From contig NC_088917.1 of assembly GCF_963576675.1 (NCBI RefSeq), positions 77,982,610 through 78,046,609 on the forward strand: a stretch of 64,000 nt of DNA, written 5' to 3'. The position numbers and the translations under genes were made by a program. This document shows positions 34,925 through 46,971 of this stretch, one piece after another; positions within the stretch are counted from its first letter, which is position 1, and each line of letters begins with the position of its first letter. The DNA is from Euphorbia lathyris. Its lineage: Eukaryota; Streptophyta; Magnoliopsida; Malpighiales; Euphorbiaceae. The notes beneath the pieces are model-generated. The model was not told the origin of the DNA, made no database searches, and worked only from the letters and a program-made list of their open reading frames with translations.

Positions 34925-36640
34925 ATGGGTATTCTTCATAATATTCCGGAGACTCATAAGGATGCAATTAAGCGGGTTGGATTTGGTGGATTTTTGCATC
35001 TAAGTTTAGATGTTCATAATGCCACTTTTTGTGAAAAACTTGTGAATAGTTTTAATGTTGATAGGTGTAGCCTTATGCTGGATAATAGTGAAGAATTGAA
35101 GTTTGTTAAGGATGATTTTAAGGCTGTTTATGGCTTGCCTTGTGGAGGTGTAGAGATTGAGGAGCCACAAGATGTTGGGGAAGATGAGTCTTCATATTTT
35201 TTTTGCTCAATGGAGGTCATATTTTGGACTTGAGATTGGAAGTCCAATTAATAGTACTGTGATTGCTAAGCTGAATGATCTGAAGACGAAACCATTGTGT
35301 GATGAGTTTTTGTTGCATTTTGTATTCTGTGCTGTGAATTGTTGTATTCGTTCTACCAAGAACCAGGCTATGAACTATAAGTTTCTTTATAGTTGTAGGA
35401 ATGTTAAGGAAATTGCAAATTTGGATTGGTGTTCTTTTGCATATAAGAATTTGTTGGATTCTGTCAGTGAATGGAAAAGGAGTCCTACTTTTTTTACAGG
35501 TCCCCTTCCTTTCTTGTTGGTAAGTGTAATTTTCTTTTTTTGATTATGTGTTTGATAATATTTGTTTGTTGTTTATTTTTTAATTTGTGTATAACTTGTT
35601 CATTTTTGTTATTTTTTTTGTAGATAAGTTATTTTGATAGGCTTCAACGAGCTAATGTTGTTAATCCAAGAGATTTTCCACTGATATCTGTTTGGAATAA
35701 AGAACGAATACAAAAGAAGATGGTTTTGGAAAAGATGAGGGGATTTGAAAGTGGGATTGTGTTAGACAGAATAGTGGTGGGAGAAAATTTGGTAAGAGAA
35801 AATATGGATATGGATGAAGGAAATGTGCCAAGAGAAGATAATCAAGATGCTGAAGGAGCTAATAGGAAGGAATGTGGAGAAGCTTCTTCGAGTGGACCTG
35901 CTCAAATTTTTGTACGTTATTACATCTTTATCTTTGTTTTTAAATTTTAGAACATGTTTATTAGATTTTAGAACATGCTTATTAAAATTTAGAACATGCT
36001 TAATATTATTTATAACATGCCCTGTTTTTTATTATGGATTTGTATATGCAGGAATTTCTTGCTAAGTTCCAATCATTAGCTAAAGAATTGGGTTCTAAAG
36101 TTAATGAAATGTACTGTATATTGAAAGAAGCTAATGTTGTTTTTGGTGAAGATGGTACAAGTGTTGAGATGTCTAATCTGATCAACAGCTTGTGGAGTAA
36201 ATATACTCGAGGCAATGAAGATCCGGTTTCTCAAAGTGAAGGAGCGAAAGAAGAAGTAGTTAATGAGAACAAAGCGGAAAGTAAAAAAGATTCAGGAATG
36301 ACTGGAGATGTTGATTGTGATTTGTCTAGTTAAGATAGTCATCCTTATTTTAATTCTGAATTTTTTGATGAGATAGATGCGTTGGTTGAAAGAATTAAAA
36401 GAGAGAAGAAAGATCAGAGAGAGAGTAAAACTCCAATGAAGAAATCTGAAGAAAAATATTCTTGTCCGAATTTTAATTTGTTGAGTCAAGAGTTGCCTGA
36501 TTTTGTTGGAACTGAAGGTGGATCTACACAAGCAAAAAATTTTGTTGAGAAATCGGATGGTGCAGATATGAAGAATAATTCTGATCCTGAAGTAATGTAT
36601 GTGAAAATAATTATTTTATATTTTGTTTATGTTTTTTAAT
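34925..36640 (+). pseudogene. N-terminal part of an Ulp1-type transposon protein, second partial copy
   Basis: HNIPETHKDAIKRVGFGGFL, then NSFNVDRCSLMLDN and DDFKAVYGLPCGGVEIEEP, then in the next frame EIGSPINSTVIAKLNDLKTK and DWCSFAYKNLLDSVSEWKRS, then FDRLQRANVVNPRDFPLISV follow the N-terminal module that precedes the protease in plant Ulp1-family transposon proteins. It runs into copy B of the 861 bp duplication (EFLAKFQSLAKELGSKVNEM) and a TAA at about 36331, which copy A shares. Frame shifts at about 35,200 and an intron after 35519 are needed. It lacks the protease domains: sequence breaks at 36727 into unrelated DNA. It may be the true 5' end of the gene whose 3' end lies at 31550-34463, with the order disturbed by duplication. 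Confidence 0.65.
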
Positions 36641-36727
36641 GTTTGTTATATTTTAGAACATATGCTTTATTGTTTAGAACGTATGCTTTATTGTTCAGAA
36701 CATACGTTTTATGCTTCTTATTATGTT
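35867..36727 (+). repeat. 861 bp direct duplication, copy B
   Basis: Partner of 30648-31508. Here the left edge is continuous with upstream Ulp1-protein sequence (EGANRKECGEASSSGPAQIF), so B lies in the original context on its left side. The right edge breaks at TTATGTT into a 29-base patch copied from 35056-35084. Confidence 0.92.
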
Positions 36728-36772
36728 GATAGGTGTAGCCTTATGCTGGATAAAGAAATTTCATGGTGATCA

Positions 36773-37349
36773 TCATTCTCCTGTAGATTTTCTAATATTA
36801 AATCCTGCTTCAGTGGCATATGCTTTGTAAAATTGAATACCCTCATCAATAGTATTAAATTTTGTTCCTACAGTAGGTATTTTTTCTGGAGAGCAACATG
36901 GCTTCCATTCTTTTGTTCCTTCAGGAGTCAGCCCAAATTCTACTTGTTGAGTGTAGGATATAATTGCAGTAGAAGAATCATTAGGCTGCTCTTCATTTGA
37001 CACTGAATTTAAGTGGAATTTTTGAACATATGTGACAATATATAGAACATATGAACAAATGTTTAGAACATTAGGTACAGTTTGAAGAATGTATTGAACT
37101 ATATATTTCAATATACTCAATTTTATTTTTTCAACAATTTTTAGAACTAATTATAAATAAGAAACGAATAATATGTACTATTATCTATAGAACACATGAA
37201 CAATTATTTAGAACTAGCTTTTTTAGATTATGAAGAAAGTTAATTGCCAATGTACCTCTTTCAATAGTTGAAGACAAAGAAATTTCATGGTGATCATCAT
37301 TCTCCTGTAGATCATTGTCTATTATTTCATGCAATTCCATTGTTTCCAT
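36773..37349 (-). pseudogene. FAR1/FRS-like N-terminal fragment (MULE-type)
   Basis: On the minus strand a start at 37349 (METMELHEIIDNDLQEND) is followed, after an intron-like gap, by GTKFNTIDEGIQFYKAYATE and AGFNIRKSTGE, the beginning of the FAR1 DNA-binding domain shared by FAR1/FHY3 transcription factors and their parent MULE transposases. The remainder is missing because the sequence breaks at about 36,752. A 36-base piece of the first exon (AAAGAAATTTCATGGTGATC and on, 37276-37311) reappears at 36752-36787, right at the break. A terminus-like palindrome lies upstream at 37850, so this is probably the left end of a transposon rather than a host FRS gene. Confidence 0.65.
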
Positions 37350-37847
37350 CTGAATAGAATCTGAATTATTTCCAATTTGTTTCAGATTTAACCAATTTCT
37401 GAATAATTATAAACATAAAAAACAGAACAGAAATTAATATTCATTTATAGTTGTTGGATATTACATTACCTGATTGATGCAATTGAGATCAATTGTTTTG
37501 AATCTTTTTCTTTGATTGTAAATCATCTTTGTTAATCTGATTTGCGATCTGTATTTTTGAATGACAGAGCCATGAGGATGGATGAACGATGATGAGGAAG
37601 GAGGCTGATCTAATTAAGGAAGGAGGAACGATGATGAGGAAGATCTGAGGTTGAATGACAGAAGAATGATGAAGATCGAAGTGATGGAGGATCTGCGATT
37701 GTTGATCGTGTTTTTGCGATTGTTGAATGATGAAGAATGATTTGCGATTTTTGATGGTGATTTTGCAAGAGTGAATGGCGTGATTGTGTAATTGGAATAG
37801 CTGTTGGTTTTTTAATGTATAAAACTACGTAGTTTTGGTTGGTTCTC

Positions 37848-37883
37848 ACCTAGGGGAGGGTTCTCACTTGATCCCTCCCCTAT
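37848..37883. repeat. Palindromic terminus-like sequence upstream of the FAR1 fragment
   Basis: TAGGGGAGGGTTCTCAC is followed by GATCCCTCCCCTA, giving an inverted repeat around AGGGGAGGG. It sits where the outer end of the FAR1-bearing element is expected. A partner end elsewhere was not found. Confidence 0.45.
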
Positions 37884-38324
37884 ATATATATAACTTTAAG
37901 CATTACAAAACATATGACTAAGAAAATAACCAAGTGTTATATCACAATTAAAAAAATTACAATTATTATATAATACAATATAATAACATACAATTAGCAA
38001 TCTTATGAAACTACATCCTCAAAGTCTTTTATAAGGACTTCACACATTATTTTCAAACTTCCATGAGTTCTTCAATATATAACTATTTTTTTATCAGGTA
38101 GGCTTCAATAAACCAAACTTCTTATTATTAGTTTTAATATCGCAAATCAAAATATCAAATAATATATTAAAAAGTCACTAACCGTATTCAAATCAACATT
38201 GCAATTTTTGTTGTGAGATTTTACTATCGCAAACATGTACTCATGATATACTAGTCTTTGTTGTCAATTCTTTTAGCGCATTACACTTGTTTGAAAACCA
38301 ATTATTTATTCATATATTGTTTCT

Positions 38325-39130
38325 GTCACGTCCATGTCTAAATTTTTAGAATTTATATTTTGATATTAGTATATATTATAATTATTAGGTGTGTGATATT
38401 TAATTGGTGCTATAAGGAAAGTTTAGGGTTAATTTTATGGTTTTATGTGTAAATTAAAAGTTTGGGGTAATTTTTAAAAGATTATATAAAAATAGAAGAC
38501 CAAACTGGATATTTTCCAAATTTGGGGTATAAATTCTCAAATCTTCTGGTATGTGCGATCATCTTCTTTTCTTTTCTTTTCTTTTTTTTCTTCTGCATCT
38601 TCTCTTCAACCGCATCTCCACCGTTTTTTCGATTTACGGAGTTTTGACCGTCTGAATTACTCGAAATTTAAACCATAGCATCTCATGCATAGTCCTAAGT
38701 TCTAACCGAAGAGTTTTTGAGTTTCAGAAGTGTTTGGAGGGAAAACGTCTTAGACAAAATTTAGAGGATAATTGAAGGTGTTTGGGTGTGTTTTCTTCAA
38801 TTAGTAGCCAAGGTAAGTAACTATGAACTAATTTTGAGTTTTATGTATATATATATATAAAATCAAAGAATTTTCAGAAATTGATATCTTAGGGTTTATA
38901 CAAGTATTTTGTAAAATTTGGGTTTTTCACAATCTTGCTTTCTATTGTGAAATTATAGTTAAAGTGAAGCTATTGACTATGCTTATATGTGAATTTCAGA
39001 TTTTACTTGGTTATGTTGTTTTGAGGTTTAGTTTGGTTGATTAACTTTGGAATTTTTATTGATTGATGGTATATAAGATTGATATTTTGGAGAATGGAAA
39101 AATTGTGAGCTTGATTATGAATAAGTGAAG
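38325..39130. mobile_element. LTR-like repeat, left part, interrupted by a MULE
   Basis: Starts TGTCACGTCCATGTC, a common start of gypsy LTRs, followed by a CT-rich stretch and CCAAGGTAAGTAA. It appears to resume at 45345-45720 (AGTAATCCGGTTGGGTGG), across the 6.2 kb element. This assignment rests on general resemblance to LTR sequence, without coding support. Confidence 0.35.
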
Positions 39131-39132
39131 TG

Positions 39133-39167
<35 letters not shown>

Positions 39168-39168
39168 G
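39131..39168. repeat. (TA)n(CA)n microsatellite at the MULE left edge
   Basis: TATATATA passes into about 12 CA units directly beside the inverted repeat start. It obscures the target duplication. Confidence 0.9.
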
Positions 39169-39846
39169 CACAATTAGGCTGTAGAGAGGGATTCTCTTAC
39201 TTTTTACCAAACAGAATTAGAGTTATTTAATTAAATTAAAATCCTAACACATCTTTTTCTCTCTTCCTCTCTATTAATCATGATTCACAGCTTTCTCTCC
39301 CCTTCAAATTCACGACTCACTCTCATTCCCTTTGAAAGATTCACGACTCCGATCAGGCCACAAATCACAAATCGGTGAGTTTCCGTGAATCGTCTTATTT
39401 AATCGTCTGATCCACGACTCTTGTTGGGATTAGGGGTGCAAAATTTAGGAAGCTTAATATCAAACTTATATGATTTATCATATGATTTTTGAAATTTATT
39501 ATTGACACAAGGTGGAGAGGAAGATAATGGTGGAAATGTTTGCGGATGGAGAAAGGAGTGTAATGGGACCAAATTGAATAATCAACTTGAATTTTGGAGT
39601 CAATTTCTAGGACTTATCACAAAGAAAAAATGAAGTATTTTGTTGGGTTGCAATAATTTGGCTGTAAACAATATTTCAAAATGCATATTGTAATAAAAAA
39701 AATGCTTATCAGCCTGGCAATTTTGTATCCAATTTTCCATATAAATTTCTAAGATGAATTCCAAAAAGAAATTAATGAAATGTTGAAATGTGTGCAATTT
39801 CCCCACATTGAAACAATGATGTTTAATATGAAACACAAATTACTTA

Positions 39847-40101
39847 ATGGAGGATAAATGGAGAAATGCTGATATATCAAATATAGTAGGAGAGCTATCA
39901 ATGTTAGCTGGGTTTGGAATTTGGGCTACAATTTTTCATACCATAAGGCACAAAACATTTGAGCTTTTCTTTTATACACATCATCTCTACATTCTCTTCA
40001 TCATTTTCTTTGTATTTCATGTTTCCATCTCTTTTTCCTGCATTATGCTCCTTGCTTTTTACCTCTTCATCGTCGATCCATTCCTCCTATTTCAGCTCTA
40101 A
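39847..40101 (+). pseudogene. Captured ferric reduction oxidase (FRO) exon
   Basis: FRO proteins are plasma-membrane haem/FAD enzymes that reduce Fe(III) or Cu(II). The 84-residue frame reads NIVGELSMLAGFGIWATIF, then RHKTFELFFYTHHLYILF and FFVFHVSISFSCIMLLAFYL, matching a transmembrane pair of plant FROs with the haem-ligand histidines in THHLY and VFHV. Only this one exon is present; there is no FAD or NADPH domain. It lies inside the MULE inverted repeats and reads antisense to the transposase. It cannot make a working enzyme. Confidence 0.7.
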
Positions 40102-40226
40102 TTTTACCTTATCAAATTGTGGAACTCAACTTCTCCAAGGCTACAAGTAAGTGAGTTGCATTAATCTCTTGAGATTATTAATCTAATGCCTTAAATTTGT
40201 CTTAATTGGTATTATAATTTGTGCAG

Positions 40227-41367
40227 GTTTGAATTACAATCCAATGGGCATTATGTTTATAAAGGTGCCTGTAATTTGAAAGGCATTTTGCAATTTCCTT
40301 CCTTTGATCCAATTCTAGGATTTCTTGGTTATGTGCTGGAAGGAAAAATAGAAAAATTCAAAAGAATGGGGAAATGGTTAGAGAGTAGTTATAGCAATCG
40401 CAATCAAAATAGGCAAAGGATTCAACTCTGTCAGTATTATAAAATTACTTAATTTAGTCTGCTATTAATTTCTTATATCTCTATACAGATTAGTAAGGCA
40501 TTAACTGCTACTGACCGGAAGGAGATCATGAGGAAACTTCCCAAATTCATCTATGATGAAGAAAAGGCTCTAGAGGTGAGCTTTTTCTCTTGCTTGTTTC
40601 ACTTCATAATAAACTCTCGACTTAATGCAACAGAGTGGCCAATGCTTTTCACATTTTCATGCATTCCTATAGTTTAGCCTTTTCTCTTCTTTGCTTAAAA
40701 AAGCATTTGTATCAGGTACTATGATGTTATGAAGAATCTTGCTGACTTCTGATTCTCATCTCACTTGCTAGATGTTTTTCAATTGATTCCTTTCTGAGTA
40801 AATTGCACCAACACAAAAGCCAGTTGACTATATGCGAACAAAATGCCATGTCAGACATGCCGACTTTTATGAAGCCACGTAATAGCTGGGATATAGTCAA
40901 CTGTATTCTTTGTCACGTCGACATACTGGTAAGTTTTTATACACAAACTGGTTTGAAAAATTTAATTGAAATTAAATATGATGTTCAATAATTTTATTGG
41001 AAAAAAATGAAGTTCATTGACCTTTATGACAGTCAGTGCAATTCATCTAATCAAAGTATTATTTTCAGAATTTGAGAAGTTTCTTGGTCGTGTTTGCTTA
41101 TCTTTTTCCAAAGCAATATTAAGCTAATAACAGCCATCATCGTTCAATCACACAATGCTTAGCTGAGTTTTATGTGTTCTGAATACCTCTTTTCCTAACA
41201 ACATGTAGTACTTGGGTTTATTTCATTTGCAGAAAACCGAAAGGTATTAACTGAGAAGATAGATCAATTGAATTATACCGTAGTCGAGGTTTCCTCTCAG
41301 CTCCGAACAGAAGATGCTCCGAATGGAGTGGCAGTGAACTTAGATGAAATTGAAGCTGCTATATGAG
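40227..41367 (+). pseudogene. Further captured gene exons, parent not recognised
   Basis: Several exon-like blocks follow the FRO piece. One gives NGHYVYKGACNLKGILQFPS (40250). A second begins [20 protein letters not shown] and ends IYDEEKALE with a GTGAGC donor at 40576. A third, after a TTTGCAG acceptor at about 41,233, reads LTEKIDQLNYTVVEVSSQL, then EDAPNGVAVNLDEIEAAI and a stop at 41367. The last two look like the C-terminal part of one conserved gene. I could not place any of them in a family, and they may come from more than one source. Confidence 0.45.
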
Positions 41368-42262
41368 AGAGTCAGTGATCATGTTACAGTTTAGTCAAAC
41401 TGTCATAATCAACCACGATGACAACTGTTACTTTCTAAATCATTATAATATTATAAAATTACTTTCTAAATCATTATAATGTTTTTAGTCCGTTATTATT
41501 ATTATGCATAGTGAATTCCTAGATGATCTAGATAGTGTCTCACAATCAAGTCTATCCCTTCAATTATTTGTATTAAACGAGTTCTATGTTTCAATTAATA
41601 GCCTTTCTCACTTTGAGAAGGTCTGGCCTGTTTTAACTATTTCTGCTGGGTTGTGTTTTTCATCATTGTTTTTGTAACAACTCATTAATCATTAAATGGT
41701 TGTCTTTTTCCTTTTCATGTCAACATTCTCTGGACAATACATACTTTATAGCGAGTTGTGGGAAAACCAAGTTCTCTGGTAATGCAAACTAAAGGCATCT
41801 GTCATCAAATGATCAATTGGTGCAACAAATGAGCATAGAATAAATGAAAATAGCCTGGGACTTTTAACCTCAAAATCACCAGTAACAAAAAAATCTCATA
41901 TTTGATATTCCTGTCTGTTGCATCAACATAAACACAACAGTAACATATAAGAACTTGAACATTATAGTCGAAACCATAACTATAAGAAGTAACGAGACAA
42001 ACAAATTAGTTTTAACAGAATTTTTATAAACAAGCATGTAATTTCAGCTAGCTAAAAAGTATTTATCGGCTTAGTTTTCTGACTCCAGAAAATGTCCCCT
42101 CATTCTAACATATCCTTCCTAAACAATACTATTTTACTCGCTCTCAGACTTCATCTTCGTCCTCACTTGATAAATACCTACATTAGATGAAAAAGATATA
42201 CATATCTATCAAATACTCAATAACAGAAAAAATAGAAGGATGAAAAAGAACATTAAATTTTC

Positions 42263-44668
42263 TTACTGAAGTGATGGGCAATTTCTTTTATCATGAGCTT
42301 GACCAACTTGACCGCACGCATTGCACTTTCTAGCTTTTATATTTATTTTTTTGCTTTCATCATTGCCTTTTTCCCCTCCTTTTAGCCTTTTTCCACACCC
42401 TTTTGCTCGTACTTTATCTAGCTCATTATAAACATGTTCAAGGCGATTCAAATCATGTTCACTTGTATCAAGACTACATAAAGAGCTATTTTTTTCTTCA
42501 AAATTTGTCACTATCAATTTTCTCACGAATTTCTTGAAGCCCATCTTTTAAAATATTTTTGCTTCTTCACATATGAAGGCTTTATCAATCAAATCTACAC
42601 AACCTTTCACTACTTGACTCCGTTCCAAGATAAATTCTTTGTCATCATTTATAATCAAACCGCCATTATCAACCACGACCCCTGCTTTTGCTTCCTTAGT
42701 CCATCTCTTTTGGATGTATTGGTCTGGTAACTTGACGAAATCTTGATATTTAACTAAATAACTCAAGATATGCCTACATGGGATGCCAAAGCTCTCTAAT
42801 CTTCAGCAACTACAAGAAGCAAAGTTAAGTTCCTTGTTATATAAAACTTTGCGTCCTTTATTGTCTACTCCATTATTTTTTTTAACCGTAAACATCAGCT
42901 GATTCTCAGTTTCACTAATAAGTTGAATCTTATACTTCAAACAGACCACCATTTCATCCTCAAATATGTAATAGATTTCATTCGTATAAATCTCGGCCAT
43001 ATAATCCAAAAAGTCATGATTCATTTTTATTTTAGGCCTCTCATTCATATCTTTGATATCTATAACCAATTCCCCATGGTGTTGCTTAAGGAGTCCCCTC
43101 CCAAACCTCACCATAAAATCAAACAAAGAGTTGCTTTTGTTGATATATTTCTTGAAAAATGCGTGGTTGGTCTCTGCTCGTTGGCTACTAGACATGTTCT
43201 CTGAGAAAACATGATTAACATATGCTGGAATCCATTTGGACCGAATTTTATAGATATTTACCAACCAATCATTATTGTTTAATCCATCTTCCGCGACAAG
43301 TTCTGTCCACTTCAGGTCAAACTCTTAAGTACTCTCCGAATTCCATATGCAATCATGAAACTTTCCCTCATATGTTGCATATTTTTTGCACCAATTTTTT
43401 CTGAAAATTTTGACACAATATGCCAAATACAGTACCTGTGAAAAATGCAACAAGAAAATAATACAAACTTAGTTCAGCAATCTAATAAGTATTATAATAC
43501 TATATATGAAAAGCATAAAAAATATTATTAGCCATGGATTAAAAAAATTAGGCGTAAAGTAATATGAAAAAAATACATGTGCGAGGTATTTGGCAAGGTT
43601 GTCGATATGGCAATTGTCATTGCTGGATCTTGATCATTAATTATCATTTTAGGCGCATCACTAGGCATAACTTCCAAAAAATGTCTAAATAACCACACAA
43701 AATTATCAGAATGTTCCCCATTCAATAAACCACAACCAAAAACAATAGTTTGTCTGTGATTGTTGACCCCTAAAATAGGCGCAAATATCATCCCGTACCG
43801 ATTGGTGTTGTACGTAGTGTCAAAAACGACGACATCATTATAAAATCTGTAACTCCGTCTCATCGTTGCATTAGCCCAAAAACAACGTGTAATCCTTTTA
43901 TCATCATTTGCATCAATCTTGAAATAAAATGAAGGGTTTTTTGCCACCTCTGATTCGAAATAATGATGCAATATATCTCCATCGCGTCCTTTTAACTTCA
44001 ACCGTTTCTTTGTTTCATGATTATACAAATCCTTCTGTGTGCACCCGCGATTTTCCATTTCCCCTGCTTATACCTAGAGAAAATTATATTGCTAAGGCGT
44101 AGGTATATTCACCGTCGACAGTTGTTCATTTAAGGATTTGCCAATATATGAAACTTGACGATGAGACCGTAGGAAGGGTGTTTTTTGATGGGGTTAGTAA
44201 TGGGTGACTGTGATCCTCATTAAACATTTTCACCGTAAACAAATGTTTTTTATTTCTCACGACCACCAATTTAGCGCTACAACCAGCTTTGTATTGTCCC
44301 CGATGCCTTTTGGCATCAACATCACTAAACTTTTTGGATTTTCCTTCCTTTGAACATACGTATTCTTTCCTAATAATTTCTCCGATGCTCTTTTTTATAT
44401 TCGACGAAGACATTCGAACGCTAAATCTAACTTTTTTTGGCACAAGCATTATAGAATTATAAACATCATCTAATGTTTCAAATTATTTTCCTTTTGTTGG
44501 CTTAAGTTCATCACTTACCCCTTCGCTGTCGGCATCTTGTTCTTTGTCAGACTCTTCGTTATTCATAATATTATTGCTCAAATCATGAATTTGAAAGGTA
44601 GAATCATTGTCATCTTCTATCTGTATAAAATAAAAAAAGATCAGACGGTTATTTGATCTCAATAACAA
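42263..44668 (-). pseudogene. FAR1-type MULE transposase pseudogene
   Basis: Encodes the DDE transposase from which FAR1/FHY3 were domesticated. Reading the minus strand: acidic leader (44668-44485), FAR1 domain with FSVRMSSSNIKKSIGEIIRK and GCSAKLVVVRNKKHLFTVKM (44449-44126), catalytic core with NDVVVFDTTYNTNRYGMIFA (first D), FGCGLLNGEHSDNFVWLFR and KMIINDQDPAM (second D) at 44058-43528, then WHIVSKFSEKIGA (about 43430), AETNHAFFKKYI (43264-42803), a SWIM zinc finger split by a stop (ASCSC, then GIPCRHILSYL at about 42,785) and a C-terminal knuckle KCNACGQVGQAHDKRNCP. Introns interrupt it. Stops at 44485, within the third exon (about 43,326) and in the SWIM finger show decay, but most domains survive. 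Confidence 0.85.
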
Positions 44669-45344
44669 ATAAAATCAGACGCCTATTTGAAATTAATAAC
44701 AGAAAAAAACCAAATTATTATATGCTCTGGTACAGGTAAAAAAACAAACCATTATTTGAACTCCACTTTAATTCCATTTTTATTCTTTAGTGCATGTACT
44801 CTGGTTTCATTATATTGTTGAATTTCTTTTTTGCATCAACATTCCTAACATTTGCTTTGTGATTACATAATATAATTACTTATTTTTATATAACATGAAT
44901 CTTTTTTAGATAACATGAAGATAGGCAATAAAAGGGACAAAATCAGATGCAATAAAAAATCATACCAATAAAAATGCAGTCTATAGGCAATAACAAAAAA
45001 AATTGGAAGATTCGTGGCCTGACGATTATTCATAGAAATCAGACGATTAAATAAGATGATTCATGGAAACTCACTGATTTGTGATTTGTGGTCTGGCTGG
45101 AGTCGTGAATCTTTCAAAAGGAAAAAGGAGAGTGAGTCGTGAATTTGAAGGGGGGAGAAAGTTGTGAATCGTGATTAATAGAGGGGAAGAGAGAGAAAGA
45201 GGTGTTAGGATTTTAATTTAATTAAACAAATTAATTAAATAACTCTAATTCTGTTTGGTAATTAGAGTAACTTTATTCTTCCCTTAGAATAAAAAGTAAG
45301 GGAATCCCTATCTATAGCCTAATTGTATATATACATATATATTT

Positions 45345-45720
45345 TTGGTTTCAATATATATATAGAATAAAATATTTGGTATCCATTAAGAGTAATCCGG
45401 TTGGGTGGTTTCGAATCTAAAGACTATATTTAGTGAGAAATATGGCATGTGTATATAGTATGAAGTCCTATCGGGTATGGCAGTGAAGTGTCGGTAAGAC
45501 TATATGAGATATGCAATGTTAAAGAGACGTCTCATGTATGTTGTGAATTATGATTGAATTATAAGGGGGTGAACTCAAGAATGGATACAAGATTTTATGT
45601 TTTTGGTTTAGTGCCTTAATTATATTATGAACTTAAGGTTTGAGTATATTTTATAAGGTTTACTAATAAAAGTTTTATGGAAATTGTTTTTATGCATTAC
45701 ATGTTGCAAGAGATTAGTGG
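45345..45720. mobile_element. LTR-like repeat, right part
   Basis: Non-coding sequence (CCGGTTGGGTGGTTTCG, GGCAGTGAAGTGTCGGTAAG) that reads as continuation of the LTR-like DNA left of the MULE. It is unsupported by a coding domain. Confidence 0.35.
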
Positions 45721-46499
45721 GTAGTTGGAATGACAAAAGCATGTGTATATCCCATTTTTTGTCTTTTTTTTTTCTTTTGTTTATTGATTCGAAAGGGAAG
45801 TCACGTTCAAATCAAACTCAAAAACTACATAATGGGATTTATGGGTTTCTTGATAAAAAAATTCAAATTTCTTTTATTTGTCTCTCTCTCTTACAACACA
45901 AATATATTTTCGAATCCAAAAATAGATTGTATGTGGTTCATATCTATCTTTCATCAAGTATTTTACAAGTCGTTGATTTTTCTAATTTATCCTTTTTCTC
46001 CTTTTTAGGTTATCAAATATGAGGAAATTATCATTGGAAAAATAATTTTTTTTGGTAGAACCAAGTAAAGAGAATGGTAGATTAAAGAGAGATACATTGA
46101 GAGAAAGATTAAACTAGTAATCTTTACAATCAATTAAGTTGGTGATGACATAACTATTGTGGTATTAATTATTGTTTAATTAAAAAATTAATGCCTAACT
46201 ATACATGATAGTTGGTATACATGAATTCATGCCCATTAAACTTTCAATGGCATGCATGAATCATTTCTTCCTAAATATTTATCAAATATAATCACCCTAA
46301 GTTTTATTATTTACAATATTCTAAGAGAGAAAATAAAGAGTTTAATTAAAATATCGTTTCTCCTATTTTTTGAAGAGAGATTATCAATAGTATTTTCGTG
46401 TAATTTAGAGAAGAGTTATAGCTCCTGTAATTTTCTCATGGTAAAGTTTCTTGTCCTTACGCATGGGTTTTACTCTAATTTGTTTAGGGAATTTTCACG

Positions 46500-46971
46500 T
46501 ATAATTATGTCTAATTATCTTTATTATTTTATCAGTTTGTTAGTTGTGTTATTGCTATAATCTAGTGTCATTTTCACAACAATTGGTATCAAATACTTGG
46601 TTAAATTTCTCAATAAATTATGATAGAAGCAATGATGGTAAAATTTAAGATTGAAAGATTCAATGGGAGAAATTTCTCATTGTGAAAATTAAAAATAAAA
46701 GTAGTCTTGAGAAAAGACAAATGTCTGACGGTCAGCATTGAAAGGCCATCTGATCACATATGAAAATTGGAATGGGATGGATGGGAATGTTATTGCAAAT
46801 CTCCATATGCCATTAACAGATGAGATATTGCCTAGCATAAAGGAGAAGAAAACTACGAAAGAGATCTTGAAGCATCTCACAGGATTGTATGAGAGAAAGT
46901 CCATTCAAAACAAAATTTTCTTAAAGAGGAAATTGGTAAACCTCTTTCCATTTCTCCAACAAAAGCTATAA
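46500..46971 (+). mobile_element. Ty1-copia 5' region: LTR end, primer site and gag start (relic)
   Basis: TTTTCACAACA|ATTGGTATCAAATAC at about 46,571-46,595 is an LTR end followed by a degenerate methionine-tRNA primer site. After about 25 bases a copia gag begins: MVKFKIERFNGRNFS, then in other frames MDGNVIANLHMPLTDEILPS and LKHLTGLYERKSIQNKIFLK. Frame changes and stops occur. The LTR start is not defined; 45,721-46,500 is AT-rich with no other signal. Confidence 0.65.

Larger units (their letters stand above)
39171..45325 (-). mobile_element. 6.2 kb FAR1-type Mutator-like element with captured FRO sequence
   Basis: Left end CAATTAGGCTGTAGAGAGGG and right end read backwards CAATTAGGCTATAGATAGGG are inverted repeats of about 250 bp (shared GTCGTGAATC, TTAATTAAAT and CTCTAATTCTG blocks). 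The minus strand carries a FAR1-type transposase (42263-44668). The plus strand at 39.8-41.4 kb carries gene fragments including a ferric reductase. The exact ends and target duplication are hidden by TA/CA repeats. The stretches 39,440-39,840 and 41,380-42,260 hold nothing I recognise. Confidence 0.78.

Noticed and set aside
36773..37120. Host FRS transcription factor gene
   Set aside because: It breaks off within the FAR1 domain at a rearrangement junction and lies next to transposon-like palindromic sequence.
39847..40101. A functional FRO ferric reductase gene
   Set aside because: Only one membrane exon is present and it lies inside MULE inverted repeats; FAD and NADPH domains are missing.
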